In this document: in pieces, positions 44,537-53,699 of the stretch
Position numbering within the stretch: the stretch's first letter is position 1
How the letters are laid out: every line of letters starts with the position of its first letter
DNA from: Thalassospira sp. ER-Se-21-Dark
GTDB lineage: Bacteria; Pseudomonadota; Alphaproteobacteria; Rhodospirillales; Thalassospiraceae
Reading direction: 5' to 3'
DNA: 64,000 nt
Assembly (NCBI RefSeq): GCF_017922435.1
Contig: NZ_VDEZ01000005.1
Location: 186,001-250,000 of the forward strand
Translations under genes and position numbers: made by a program
Notes under the pieces: generated by a model
What the model was told of the DNA's origin: nothing
The model's database searches: none
The model's input: only the letters and a program-made list of their open reading frames with translations

Positions 44537-44875
44537 GTTGGGCGGTCCTGCCTTCTTCTTATGAATATGCTTAACGCAGTTTCCTGCTGTGAGAATTACC
44601 CATCCCACAATCAGGTTCAGAACTTGTTAACCCTGCGACAAAAATCGCGCGATCTGCGGCCTTCGGCGGCTTGGCCGTCAATGCCATAGCCAATTGGCAA
44701 GATTACGGCCAAAGGCGAACAAACCAGGGCACGATCGATAAAATTCAGATGCTGCTATGCGGAAATTACTGCCACAGATGCGACCGGATCGGTTAAGGTC
44801 CCCTTCCGTACGGGGTTTCGTTTAGAAATGCGTGGCCCCGCTACCTGCGAAACAAGAAACACAAGGCAGGTCGCC
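44537..44875. other. Intergenic region between divergent membrane-protein and LOG-like genes
   Basis: About 340 bases with no gene. The only structure noted is CCCC-TTCCGTA-CGGGG near 44800, a weak hairpin. The LOG-like ribosome site (AAGGCAGG) lies at its end. Confidence 0.4.
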
Positions 44876-45460
44876 ATGACAAAAGTAAAATCAATCTGTG
44901 TTTTTTGCGGTGCCTCGGATGGCAAGAATCCGCAACACATGGAAAATGCCATCGCCTTTGGCAAAATGATGGCCGAACGCGGCATCACGCTGATTTATGG
45001 CGGCGGCCGGATCGGCCTTATGGGCGCTGTGGCAGATGGCGTTATGCAAAATGGCGGATCGGTCGTGGGCATCATCCCGGCCCATCTTGACGATATCGAA
45101 GTCGGCCATACCGGTCTTTCCGAACTGATCGTTTGCAAATCGATGCATGAACGCAAGGTCGAGATGTTCCGTCGCTCGGACGCGTTTGTCACCCTTGCGG
45201 GTGGGCTTGGCAGCCTCGATGAGGCGTTCGAGGCCATGACGCTTCGCCAGCTTGGCATTCATGACAAGCCGATGGTGTTCCTTAATGCGCTTGGTTATTG
45301 GGACAAGTGCTTTGACATGATTGACGCCATCATCGACGAAGGCTTTGCCCGCCCCAGCCACAAGAACCTGTATACCGTGGCCAACACGCTCGATGAAATC
45401 TTTGAACAGCTTGCCGCCGAACCAGCGCCGCGCTTTGACCCGCGCGAAAAGCTGTTCTGA
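44876..45460 (+). CDS. LOG-family (TIGR00730) Rossmann-fold protein
   Basis: A 194-residue soluble protein. The N-terminus KSICVFCGASDGKNPQHMENA and the central LIYGGGRIGLMGAVADGVM belong to the LOG/lysine-decarboxylase-like family, which cleaves the ribose-5-phosphate from nucleoside monophosphates (cytokinin-activating in plants). The family motif PGGxGTxxE reads AGGLGSLDE here: Pro to Ala and Thr to Ser, while the following Glu and the upstream Arg (SMHERKVEM) remain. It may thus have altered activity. The ATG at 44876 follows AAGGCAGG. Terminated by the hairpin at 45491. Confidence 0.8.
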   Translation: MTKVKSICVFCGASDGKNPQHMENAIAFGKMMAERGITLIYGGGRIGLMGAVADGVMQNGGSVVGIIPAHLDDIEVGHTGLSELIVCKSMHERKVEMFRRSDAFVTLAGGLGSLDEAFEAMTLRQLGIHDKPMVFLNALGYWDKCFDMIDAIIDEGFARPSHKNLYTVANTLDEIFEQLAAEPAPRFDPREKLF

Positions 45461-45490
45461 TTCCAAGACACTTTTTCGTCCAAGAACACT

Positions 45491-45526
45491 GACGCCGTCC
45501 GATCCAAATCGGGCGGCGTTTTTGTT
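45491..45526 (+). terminator. Rho-independent terminator after the LOG-like gene
   Basis: GACGCCGTCCGAT-CCAA-ATCGGGCGGCGTTTTTG gives a long GC-rich stem with one mismatch and a T-run, 30 bases past the stop codon. Confidence 0.75.
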
Positions 45527-45620
45527 ACAGCCACATCTCATCACCGATGATCCGGGGACAACGTTCATTTGATCATCGCCCTAAAACACCATAATTTCCG
45601 CGCGGTTCGTAACCGTCTGA

Positions 45621-45636
45621 ATATTCATATGAATGT
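45621..45636. promoter_or_regulatory. Possible DeoR-type operator
   Basis: ATTCATATGAAT (45623-45634) is a perfect 12-base palindrome about 80 bases before the regulator start, preceded by GAAT. The start region itself contains ATGAATATT, the reverse complement of the AATATTCAT next to it. This repetition suggests autoregulation, but the sequence does not match a known consensus. Confidence 0.35.
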
Positions 45637-45713
45637 CACGCTTCTGAAATCTTAGTGACAACGAAGCCGCGTATGATCGCTTCAATGTTCAAAACAACAA
45701 ATTGAACGATCAA

Positions 45714-46499
45714 ATGAATATTTCTACGCGACAGCGCGACATCATCGACATCCTGCGCCGTGACAGCTTTGTCTCTATCGACAAGCTGGCAGAACATTTT
45801 GACGTTACCCCGCAAACCGTGCGGCGCGACGTCAATATGCTTAGCGACGCCAATCTGGTGCGCCGTCGCCATGGCGGGGTTGAATATGCAGGCGAACCGG
45901 GCATGAACCTGTCCTATGACAGCCGGCAGGTCACCAATATCGCCGCCAAGCATGCCATATCGCTGCATGTCGCAAGCCTGATCCCTGACGGGGCATCGAT
46001 CCTGATCGGGATTGGCAGCACGCTTGAACTGGTCGCGCTTAATCTGGTCGATCATCGCCATCTGACCGTGATTACCAACAACATGAATGCCGCCATGGCG
46101 CTGGGCAACAATACCGGCAACCGGATTGTCATTCCCGGCGGCACGCTGCGCCTGCCCGATCGCGACGTCATCAGTCCCGAGGCGGAACTGATGTTTAACA
46201 AATACAAGGTCGATTACGGCCTGTTTGGCGTCGGCGGCGTTGAACCGGACGGGACGCTTACCGATTTCGACCATCGCGAAGTATCGCTCCGTCAGGCGAT
46301 TGCCGCCAATTGCCGCAATTCCATCCTTGTTGCCGATCAATCCAAATTCGGCCGTCCGGCCCCGGCCAAGGGCGGCCATCTGACCAACCCCGACCTTATC
46401 GTGGTTGATGGCTTGCCGGGCGGCGTTTTTGACCCGTTGTTTGACCGTCAGGACGTTCGCGCGCGTCTGCAAATTGCCAAAAGCGAAAGTTACGAATGA
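45714..46499 (+). CDS. DeoR/GlpR-family transcriptional repressor
   Basis: A 261-residue regulator. The N-terminal helix-turn-helix is RQRDIIDILRRDSFVSIDKL with FDVTPQTVRRDVNMLSD; the C-terminal sensor domain has VITNNMNAAMALGN, GGTLR and DYGLFGVGGVEPDGTLTDF, the phosphosugar-binding signature shared with GlpR. The last codons overlap the ABC ATPase ATG (46496), so it leads the operon and probably represses it until a phosphorylated sugar or glycerol-phosphate binds. A TTG twelve bases earlier is an alternative start. Confidence 0.9.
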   Translation: MNISTRQRDIIDILRRDSFVSIDKLAEHFDVTPQTVRRDVNMLSDANLVRRRHGGVEYAGEPGMNLSYDSRQVTNIAAKHAISLHVASLIPDGASILIGIGSTLELVALNLVDHRHLTVITNNMNAAMALGNNTGNRIVIPGGTLRLPDRDVISPEAELMFNKYKVDYGLFGVGGVEPDGTLTDFDHREVSLRQAIAANCRNSILVADQSKFGRPAPAKGGHLTNPDLIVVDGLPGGVFDPLFDRQDVRARLQIAKSESYE

Positions 46500-47620
46500 C
46501 CAACCAGCCCCCCTTTATTCGCATCAATTCTGTGTCGCGCGTGTTTAACGGCGGCAATGGCGTGCATGACCTGTCACTCGACATTCCGCGCGGAAGCTTT
46601 GTGGTTCTGCTGGGGCCATCGGGCTGTGGCAAGTCGACGACCCTGCGTCTGATTGCCGGGCTTGAAACCGCCGATCAGGGAACCATTGCGATTGATGGCA
46701 AGGATGTCACAAGTGCGCCGCCTTCCAAGCGCGGCCTGTCGATGGTGTTTCAGTCCTATGCCCTGTTCCCGCATCTGAGTGTTGCCGAAAACATTATCTT
46801 TGGCCTCAAGGTCCGCAAAACCCAAAAGGACGAAATCAAGACCCGCCTTGAAGATGCCCTGCGTGTCACCGGTCTTGAAGGGTACGAGGACCGCAAACCC
46901 GCCCAGCTTTCGGGGGGGCAACGCCAACGGGTTGCACTGGCACGCGCGATTGTTGCCGGTCATCCGCTGTGCCTGATGGACGAGCCGCTTTCAAACCTCG
47001 ATGCCAAGCTGCGCCATGCCGTGCGCAAGGATATCCGCGACCTGCAACAACGCCTTGGCATCACGGTGGTTTATGTCACCCATGATCAGACCGAGGCCAT
47101 GAGCATGGCCGACATCGTCATACTGATGAAGGATGGCCGGATCGAGCAGGTTGGCAACCCGGCAGACCTTTACCTGAAACCCGCCACCGCCTTTGCCGCG
47201 GGCTTTGTCGGAAGTCCACCGATGACGCTGATCCCGGCCAATGCCCTGCCAGCCTCTGTCATCCCGGACGGCCTTGATGCCAACAACCTGACCTTTGGCA
47301 TCCGTCCCGAAGACCTGATCCTGTCGACCGGGCAGAACGACCATCCATGGGGCATCCCGGCGACCGTTACCGGCAGCGAGTTTTTGGGAGCCGAGACATT
47401 TGTATTTGTTGCGATCCCGGGAACGGATGGGGCGACTGCCCGCCTGCCCGGTCGCGTTGAAATTTCGCCCGGGACAGAAGTCTCGCTCAGTTGGGCTGGC
47501 GCTGCGGCCCACTGGTTTGACGGCGAACACGGTCATCGTCTGACACCGACGGTACCGTCCACACCAGCGCAAGACACCAAGATCACCTCTCAACCTGACA
47601 CTGCAACTTCGACACTTTAA
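46496..47620 (+). CDS. ABC transporter ATPase, UgpC/MalK type
   Basis: A 374-residue ATPase. Walker A is GPSGCGKSTT, the Q-loop is in MVFQSYALFPHLSV, the signature is LSGGQRQRVALARA, Walker B is LCLMDEP followed by LSNLDAKLR, and the H-loop is VTHDQTEAMSMAD. A C-terminal TOBE-like regulatory domain follows (GIRPEDL onward). This is the MalK/UgpC subfamily of carbohydrate importers. It overlaps the repressor stop and is followed 16 bases later by the binding protein. Assignment to glycerol-3-phosphate or a sugar is from context only. Confidence 0.92.
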   Translation: MTNQPPFIRINSVSRVFNGGNGVHDLSLDIPRGSFVVLLGPSGCGKSTTLRLIAGLETADQGTIAIDGKDVTSAPPSKRGLSMVFQSYALFPHLSVAENIIFGLKVRKTQKDEIKTRLEDALRVTGLEGYEDRKPAQLSGGQRQRVALARAIVAGHPLCLMDEPLSNLDAKLRHAVRKDIRDLQQRLGITVVYVTHDQTEAMSMADIVILMKDGRIEQVGNPADLYLKPATAFAAGFVGSPPMTLIPANALPASVIPDGLDANNLTFGIRPEDLILSTGQNDHPWGIPATVTGSEFLGAETFVFVAIPGTDGATARLPGRVEISPGTEVSLSWAGAAAHWFDGEHGHRLTPTVPSTPAQDTKITSQPDTATSTL

Positions 47621-47636
47621 CAGGGAACTTTTGTTC

Positions 47637-48902
47637 ATGCGTAACATCGTAACCAGTGCTGCATTTGCAGCCGGACTGATGGCAACGGCGGCGAGCCCGG
47701 CCTTTGCCGCCACTGAACTGACCATGTATTATCCCGTCGCTGTTGGCGGCCCGCTGACCAGCGTGATTGACGGCATGATCGAAGGATTTGAAGCCGAAAA
47801 CCCGGATGTCAAAGTCAACGCCATCTATGCCGGCAACTATGACGACACCCGCCTGCGCGCGGTTTCGGCAATCAAAAGCGGCGATCCGGCACAGCTTTCA
47901 GTGATGTTTTCGATCGACGTTTACGACCTGATCGAACAGGACCTGATTGTTCCGTTTGATGATGTCGTCAAAACCGCCGAAGACAAGGAATGGCTGAAGT
48001 CATTCTACCCGGCACTGATGGCCAATGGTGAAGTCGATGGCAAAACCTGGGGCATCCCGTTCCAGCGTTCGACGATTGTCATGTACTACAACAAGGACAT
48101 GTTCCGCGAAGCCGGTCTTGATCCGGAAATGCCACCCCAGACCTGGGAAGAACTGGTATCGACCGGCAAGGCGCTTTCGAAAGACGGCAAATGGGGCCTG
48201 ATGGTGCCTTCGACCGGTTATCCGTACTGGATGTTCCAGTGCTTTGCCATCCAGAACGGCAAGGAACTGATGAGTGCCGATGGCACCGAGACCTATTTCA
48301 ACGATCCGGCGGTTGTCGAGGCGCTTGAATTCTGGCGCGGTCTTGCGACCGAAGAAAAAATCATGCCGGAAGGCACCATTGAATGGGGAACCCTGCGTCA
48401 GGCCTTCGTTCAGGGCCAGACGGCCATGATGTGGCATTCGACCGGCAACCTGTCGGCGGTCAAGCGCGAAGCACAGTTTGACTTTGGCGTTGCCATGCTG
48501 CCGAAACACAAGCAGCCGGGCTCGCCCACGGGTGGTGGCAACTTCTATCTGTTCAAGGACTCAACCGATGAACAGAAAGAAGCATCACTGGCGCTGATCA
48601 AATACATGACCGCACCTGAACGTGCGGCAGAATGGTCGATTGCAACCGGTTATGTTGGTGTCACCCCGGATGCCTACGAAACCGACGTGCTTAAGGCCTA
48701 TGTTGCCGACTTCCCGCCGGCACTGGTCGCACGTGATCAGCTTGAAGTTTCGGTTGCCGAGTTTTCCACCTATGACACCGCACGTGTCCGCGAAGGTCTG
48801 AACAACGCCATTCAGGCGGCCCTGACCGGTGAGAAAACCCCGGAAGAAGCCCTTGGCGATGCCCAGTCCGAAGCAGAACGTCTTCTGCGGGCCTTCCACT
48901 AA
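47637..48902 (+). CDS. ABC transporter substrate-binding protein, UgpB-like
   Basis: A 421-residue periplasmic protein. A signal peptide spans residues 1-24, with AAFAAGLMATAASPAFAA at its end. The mature part is a family 1 binding protein: ELTMYYPVAVGGPL, FEAENPDVKVNAIYAGNYDD, GIPFQRSTIVMYYNKDMFRE, and GGGNFYLFKD. It shares the UgpB pattern of Tyr/Phe at the ligand site, so a glycerol-3-phosphate-like or sugar-phosphate ligand is possible, not proven. Start ATG at 47637 after CAGGGAAC; a hairpin downstream may keep its mRNA level above the permeases. Confidence 0.9.
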   Translation: MRNIVTSAAFAAGLMATAASPAFAATELTMYYPVAVGGPLTSVIDGMIEGFEAENPDVKVNAIYAGNYDDTRLRAVSAIKSGDPAQLSVMFSIDVYDLIEQDLIVPFDDVVKTAEDKEWLKSFYPALMANGEVDGKTWGIPFQRSTIVMYYNKDMFREAGLDPEMPPQTWEELVSTGKALSKDGKWGLMVPSTGYPYWMFQCFAIQNGKELMSADGTETYFNDPAVVEALEFWRGLATEEKIMPEGTIEWGTLRQAFVQGQTAMMWHSTGNLSAVKREAQFDFGVAMLPKHKQPGSPTGGGNFYLFKDSTDEQKEASLALIKYMTAPERAAEWSIATGYVGVTPDAYETDVLKAYVADFPPALVARDQLEVSVAEFSTYDTARVREGLNNAIQAALTGEKTPEEALGDAQSEAERLLRAFH

Positions 48903-48918
48903 GAACGCCCGATCTGCA

Positions 48919-48948
48919 TGCCGAAGCGGGATATTCCCCGCTTCGGCA
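48919..48948 (+). terminator. Attenuator-type hairpin between binding protein and permease genes
   Basis: TGCCGAAGCGGG-ATATT-CCCCGCTTCGGCA: a 12-pair stem, followed by CCTTTG rather than a strong T-run. Such hairpins stabilise the upstream binding-protein mRNA and lower permease expression. Partial readthrough is likely since the permease genes seem to have no promoter of their own. Confidence 0.6.
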
Positions 48949-48999
48949 CCTTTGTTCGATGACTTTGATTAATTGATTTCTTCGCAGGACGTGCCGACC

Positions 49000-49893
49000 A
49001 TGAACGAAATGGCCCGACTTCAAAAACGCAGGCTTGCGGTTTATGGCTGGATGCTGTCCGCACCGGCCTTGGCGCTGATGAGCCTGTTTGCCTTTTATCC
49101 GGCCATTGCGACCTTTTGGCACAGCCTGTTTAGCCGCGGCACATCACGCCGCCCGTCGGTGTTTGCCGGGTTTGAAAATTATGGCGATCTGTTTGCTGAT
49201 CCGACCTTTTGGACGGTTGCGACCAATAACCTGATTTATGCCGGGGTGACGATCCCGGTTTCGATCATCTTTGCACTCGTCATGGCGCTTTGGGCCAATG
49301 CCCATATCCCGGCACGATCCTTTGTGCGCAGCGCCTATTTCACGCCGACCATTTTGCCGATGATTGCAGCGGCCAATTTGTGGCTGTTTTTCTATACCCC
49401 CGATCTTGGGGTGATTGACCAGATCACCGGTTTCTTTGGCGCATCGCCAACCAACTGGCTGGGCCAGCCGGAAACCGCACTGGCATCCGTGATCATCGTG
49501 ACAATCTGGAAGGAAGCCGGGTTCTTCATGATCTTTTATCTCGCCGCCCTTCAGACCATCCCGCCGGATCTGCGCGAAGCCGCCCGGATCGAGGGGGCTG
49601 GTCGCTGGACCTATACACGCCGCGTGTTGTTGCCGCTTTTGATGCCGACCACGATCTTTGTCTTCGTCAATGCAATGATCAATTCGGTCAAGCTGATCGA
49701 CCATCTGTTCATCCTGACCAAGGGCGGGCCAAACAATGCGTCCAAACTGATCCTCTATTGGATATGGGAAATGGCGTTTGCCTATTTCGACAGCCCACAT
49801 GCGGCTGCGATGACCATCCTTGTTTTGCTGGCCCTTGGCCTTGTTGCCGTCGCGCAGTTCCGATTGGTTGAAAAACGGACCCACTACCGATGA
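49000..49893 (+). CDS. ABC transporter permease, UgpA type
   Basis: A 297-residue inner-membrane protein with six membrane segments. The EAA loop is DLREAARIEGAGRWTYTRRVLLP, which contacts the ATPase. The sequence TPTILPMIAAANLWLFFY and the C-terminal helix are typical of the UgpA/MalF-like MalF-short permeases. The ATG at 49000 is preferred to a TTG at 48973, though both are in frame. It is coupled to the next gene by ATGA overlap. Confidence 0.88.
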   Translation: MNEMARLQKRRLAVYGWMLSAPALALMSLFAFYPAIATFWHSLFSRGTSRRPSVFAGFENYGDLFADPTFWTVATNNLIYAGVTIPVSIIFALVMALWANAHIPARSFVRSAYFTPTILPMIAAANLWLFFYTPDLGVIDQITGFFGASPTNWLGQPETALASVIIVTIWKEAGFFMIFYLAALQTIPPDLREAARIEGAGRWTYTRRVLLPLLMPTTIFVFVNAMINSVKLIDHLFILTKGGPNNASKLILYWIWEMAFAYFDSPHAAAMTILVLLALGLVAVAQFRLVEKRTHYR

Positions 49894-50738
49894 AAACAGA
49901 CACCCTCATTGCAAACACCAAAGTTGCCCTGCCCGATTTTGACAAGCTGCTCGATGCGCTTGGTGCTTGGGTTCTGGCAATCGTCTGGATTTCACCGCTG
50001 CTATTTGCCGCCTGGGCAGCACTACAGCCATCGGGCACGGCCCTTGGACTGGATTTTTCCAACCCACTGACGTTTGAGAACTTCACCTATGTCTGGGGGG
50101 CGGTGCCGTGGAGTGGGTATTTTGCCAATACCGTGATCCTCGTTACCCTGATCCTTGCAGGTCAGTTGGTGCTTTGTACCCTTGCCGGGTTTGCCTTTGC
50201 CCGTTTTGAATTCAAAGGCCGCGATACGGTATTTATCCTCGTTCTCTTGCAGCTTTTCATTCTGCCGGAAGTCCTGATTGTCGAAAACTACGCCATCGTT
50301 TCCAAGCTTGGTCTGTTTGACACGGCGCTCGGCATCGGCTTGCCTTACATGGCCAGTGCATTTGGCATTTTCCTTTTGCGGCAAGCCTTCAAGTCCGTAC
50401 CGGTCGAGCTTGAAGAAGCCGCGCGGATTGAAGGATGCAGTTGGATGGGCGTTCTCTGGAAGGTTTATGTGCCTGCCGCCAAGCCGGTCTATATGGCCTA
50501 TGCGCTGGTATCCATCGCCACCCACTGGAACAACTTCCTGTGGCCGTTGATCGTGACCAACTCACCGGAAACCAGGCCACTCACAGTCGGTTTGTCGCTG
50601 TTTGGCGCGCCGGAAACCGGGGTGGATATCTCGGTGATCAGTGCCGCAACCATCATGACCATTGCCCCGCTTTTGATGGCGTTTCTGATCTTCCAGCGGC
50701 AATTCATTCAGGCGTTTCTGCGCGCAGGCATTCGATAG
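49890..50738 (+). CDS. ABC transporter permease, UgpE type
   Basis: A 282-residue inner-membrane protein with six segments. The EAA loop reads ELEEAARIEGCSWMGVLWKV, the partner of the UgpA loop. It would complete the importer with the ATPase and binding protein encoded upstream. Its ATG overlaps the previous stop (ATGA). Only 18 bases separate it from the convergent LysR regulator, with no visible terminator between. Confidence 0.88.
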   Translation: MKTDTLIANTKVALPDFDKLLDALGAWVLAIVWISPLLFAAWAALQPSGTALGLDFSNPLTFENFTYVWGAVPWSGYFANTVILVTLILAGQLVLCTLAGFAFARFEFKGRDTVFILVLLQLFILPEVLIVENYAIVSKLGLFDTALGIGLPYMASAFGIFLLRQAFKSVPVELEEAARIEGCSWMGVLWKVYVPAAKPVYMAYALVSIATHWNNFLWPLIVTNSPETRPLTVGLSLFGAPETGVDISVISAATIMTIAPLLMAFLIFQRQFIQAFLRAGIR

Positions 50739-50756
50739 AAACCGGCAATCCGGAAT

Positions 50757-51668
50757 TCACCAGGTTGTTTCGAGCACCTCGAACAAGGCCGATATCATCG
50801 GCAGTTCCTTGCGCCGTTCTGTTGTGATCAGGCTCAGGCAGGCCGGAATGGAAACGGTGTTGCACACGGCAAGGCCGAAGGTCTGCTTTTCATGCAGTGC
50901 GATGGAATCACGACATAAGCTTAACCCCACGCCGGATCGGACCATTTCCAGCATCGAGGCTTCCTGATCAACGCGCGCGACGCAATTTTGCGTGCAGTCA
51001 TACTGATCAAAAATCCGCTTAAGCAACCTGGAATGCACAGATGCGTCCGTCGTGCCGATCCAAGGGAGCTTTGCCAGTGTTTTCCAGTCGGCGTTTGCGA
51101 CTTCTTTTTCCCAACCGACAGGGGCGATCACCCGATAATTAAAATCGGCAAGTTTGATCGCGTGGATTTCTTCGGACGAGATGGCGGCAATATCACCATC
51201 GACATCCGGCCCGCTCAGATAAAACCCGGCATCGATCTGATTGCGACAGACCTTTGTCAGCATCTCGCCACTGACGCCATGCACCAGTTCGGTTTCGATA
51301 TCGGGGTAATCAATGCGCATCTGGCTTAGCATCCGGCCAAGACGGATAAATTCCGGATCAACGATGGTTCCGATCCGAAGCTTCCCACCCACACGCCCGG
51401 CACGTTTGCGCGCACTGCGTCGAAACTCGTCCATCGCATCGAGCACAAGCTCGGCCTTCTTGAGCATCGCCTGCCCGTCGGGAGTGATTTGCAGGCCGGT
51501 TGAGGTCCGCTTGAAAAGCGAAATGCCGGTTTCCTCACCAAGACGCTTGATCTGGTGACTGATCGCCGGTTGCGTCAGGTTCAGCACCGATGCGGCACGC
51601 GAAACGCTTCCTTCGCGCGCGACGGTGACAAAAGCCAGCAACATGTTGATGTTCGAAAAACGAGTCAT
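50757..51668 (-). CDS. LysR-family transcriptional regulator
   Basis: A 303-residue regulator. The winged helix-turn-helix is LLAFVTVAREGSVSRAASVL with LTQPAISHQIKRLGEETGIS (about residues 9-50); the effector-binding domain follows (RIGTIVDPEFIRLGRMLSQM onward). It is divergent from the GMC oxidoreductase gene and likely controls it, in the usual LysR arrangement, with the operator in the 215 bases between. The inducer is unknown. It converges on the permease gene. Confidence 0.9.
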   Translation of the reverse strand: MTRFSNINMLLAFVTVAREGSVSRAASVLNLTQPAISHQIKRLGEETGISLFKRTSTGLQITPDGQAMLKKAELVLDAMDEFRRSARKRAGRVGGKLRIGTIVDPEFIRLGRMLSQMRIDYPDIETELVHGVSGEMLTKVCRNQIDAGFYLSGPDVDGDIAAISSEEIHAIKLADFNYRVIAPVGWEKEVANADWKTLAKLPWIGTTDASVHSRLLKRIFDQYDCTQNCVARVDQEASMLEMVRSGVGLSLCRDSIALHEKQTFGLAVCNTVSIPACLSLITTERRKELPMISALFEVLETTW

Positions 51669-51883
51669 ATAAATAACACTAATATTGCTATTCGGATTTT
51701 GTCATTAGATTTATGCGACGCTTGCCCGCTTAATACACATTCGGTGTTCGCACCAAATGAAGACCGCTTGCAGATCAAAAGAACAAGCGGCCATCGGAAT
51801 TGCCTTTGCAGGCCTTTGGTTGCGTGCCCCCTTTGGGCCGACGACCAAACCGATAGAACCAACAGGGAAGGCGCGTCACAACG

Positions 51884-53548
51884 ATGACAACCACAGAAAA
51901 CTTCGACTATGTGATCATCGGAGCCGGTTCCGCCGGCAGTCTGCTTGCCAATCGGCTGAGTGCTGATGCCAAGAACAAGGTACTGCTGCTTGAGGCCGGC
52001 AAGGCAGATAACTATGCATGGATCCACATTCCGGTTGGCTATCTGTATTGCATTGGCAATCCGCGCACCGACTGGATGTATCAGACCGAGCCAGACAAGG
52101 GCCTGAACGGCCGCGTCTTGCGCTATCCGCGTGGCAAGGCGCTGGGTGGCTGTTCGTCGATCAACGGTATGATCTATATGCGCGGTCAGGCCCGTGACTA
52201 TGACAACTGGGCCAGGATCACCGGCGAAGAAGCCTGGGATTGGCAGCATTCCCTGGCCGATTTCAAGCGCCATGAAGATCACTACAAGCTTGATGACGGC
52301 AACACCCCGGCAACACAAAGCGGCAAACCGTTTTCCGAGACGCATGGTCATGGCGGCGAATGGCGCATTGAAAAACAACGGCTTCGCTGGGACATTCTTG
52401 ACAGCTTCATCGAGGCTGCCGGTCAAACCGGGATCGAGCCGACCGATGATTTCAACGACGGCGACAATACCGGCATCGGCTATTTCGAAGTCAACCAACG
52501 GTCCGGCTGGCGCTGGAACACGTCAAAGGCCTTTATCCGCCCGATCAAGTCGCGCCCGAACCTGACAGTCTGGACCGAGGCACAGGTCGAAAAACTGACC
52601 TTTGCGACCAACACCGACGGCCAAACGGTATGTAATGGCGCAATTGTCAACAAGGCGGGAACGTCACTTGGCGTTACAGCCAACAAGGAAGTCGTCCTGT
52701 CTGCCGGGGCTGTAAACACGCCGCAAATCCTGCAGCTGTCTGGCATTGGTCCGGCAGCACTGCTTAAGCAACATGACATTGACGTCGTGCTTGATGCGCC
52801 CGGTGTCGGACAGAACCTGCAAGACCATCTGCAAATTCGCGCGATCTATAAGGTGCATGGGGCGCGCACGCTCAACACCCTTGCCAACAGCCTGATCGGC
52901 AAGGCGCAAATCGGCCTGCAATATTTACTCAGCCGCTCCGGCCCGATGAGCATGGCCCCCAGCCAACTGGGCGCCTTCACACGGTCGGATCCATCGCGGC
53001 AATATTCAAATCTTGAATATCACGTCCAGCCGCTGAGCCTTGAGGCCTTTGGCGGTGATCTTCATGACTTTCCTGCCGTCACGGTGTCGGTCTGTAACCT
53101 GAACCCGACCAGCCGCGGCAGTATTCAGATCAAGTCTGCTGATTTTCGCGACGCGCCGCAAATTGCGCCCAACTACCTTGATACCGACGAAGACCGCAAA
53201 GTCGCCGCCGACAGCCTGCGACAGGTCCGCGACATCATGTCGCAACCGGCCATGGCAAAATACCAGCCCGACGAATTCAAACCGGGCGTGCAATATCGAA
53301 GCGACGAAGAACTCGCCAAACTAGCAGGCGACATCGCCACGACCATTTTCCACCCGGTCGGGACCGTCAAGATGGGCCGCAAGGATGACACATCAGCCGT
53401 GCTCGACCCGCATCTGCGCCTTAAGGGCGTTGCTGGGCTTCGCGTTGTCGATGCGTCCGTGATGCCCGAAATCACCAGCGGCAACACCAATTCACCGACC
53501 CTGATGATTGCCGAAAAGGCCGCTGGATGGATCCTTTCTGACCAGTAA
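51884..53548 (+). CDS. GMC-family flavin oxidoreductase (choline dehydrogenase-like)
   Basis: A 554-residue FAD enzyme. The ADP-binding motif is [18 protein letters not shown] with [10 protein letters not shown]; the GMC signature is [18 protein letters not shown]; the C-terminal part has [13 protein letters not shown] with the catalytic His region, and [20 protein letters not shown], which holds the active-site Asn/His. It oxidises an alcohol such as choline, a polyol or a long-chain alcohol; the exact substrate cannot be told. Neighbouring genes give no clue beyond the LysR regulator that faces it. Confidence 0.9.
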   Translation: MTTTENFDYVIIGAGSAGSLLANRLSADAKNKVLLLEAGKADNYAWIHIPVGYLYCIGNPRTDWMYQTEPDKGLNGRVLRYPRGKALGGCSSINGMIYMRGQARDYDNWARITGEEAWDWQHSLADFKRHEDHYKLDDGNTPATQSGKPFSETHGHGGEWRIEKQRLRWDILDSFIEAAGQTGIEPTDDFNDGDNTGIGYFEVNQRSGWRWNTSKAFIRPIKSRPNLTVWTEAQVEKLTFATNTDGQTVCNGAIVNKAGTSLGVTANKEVVLSAGAVNTPQILQLSGIGPAALLKQHDIDVVLDAPGVGQNLQDHLQIRAIYKVHGARTLNTLANSLIGKAQIGLQYLLSRSGPMSMAPSQLGAFTRSDPSRQYSNLEYHVQPLSLEAFGGDLHDFPAVTVSVCNLNPTSRGSIQIKSADFRDAPQIAPNYLDTDEDRKVAADSLRQVRDIMSQPAMAKYQPDEFKPGVQYRSDEELAKLAGDIATTIFHPVGTVKMGRKDDTSAVLDPHLRLKGVAGLRVVDASVMPEITSGNTNSPTLMIAEKAAGWILSDQ

Positions 53549-53699
53549 GTGCGATCTGCGCGCGGCCTTTCCAAACAACTGAGAACCAGACTTTTGTTTT
53601 CATGAAATAAATTCAGATATTGATACCGAAATTCCTGTCGCGCTTTTTTCGTGTTTGGTGCAACATGGCAGAAGATCATAACTTTTAAAAATTCTTCAT

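Noticed and set aside
44780-44822. Hairpin CCCC-TTCCGTA-CGGGG before the LOG-like gene as a riboswitch
   Set aside because: Too short and without conserved aptamer features.
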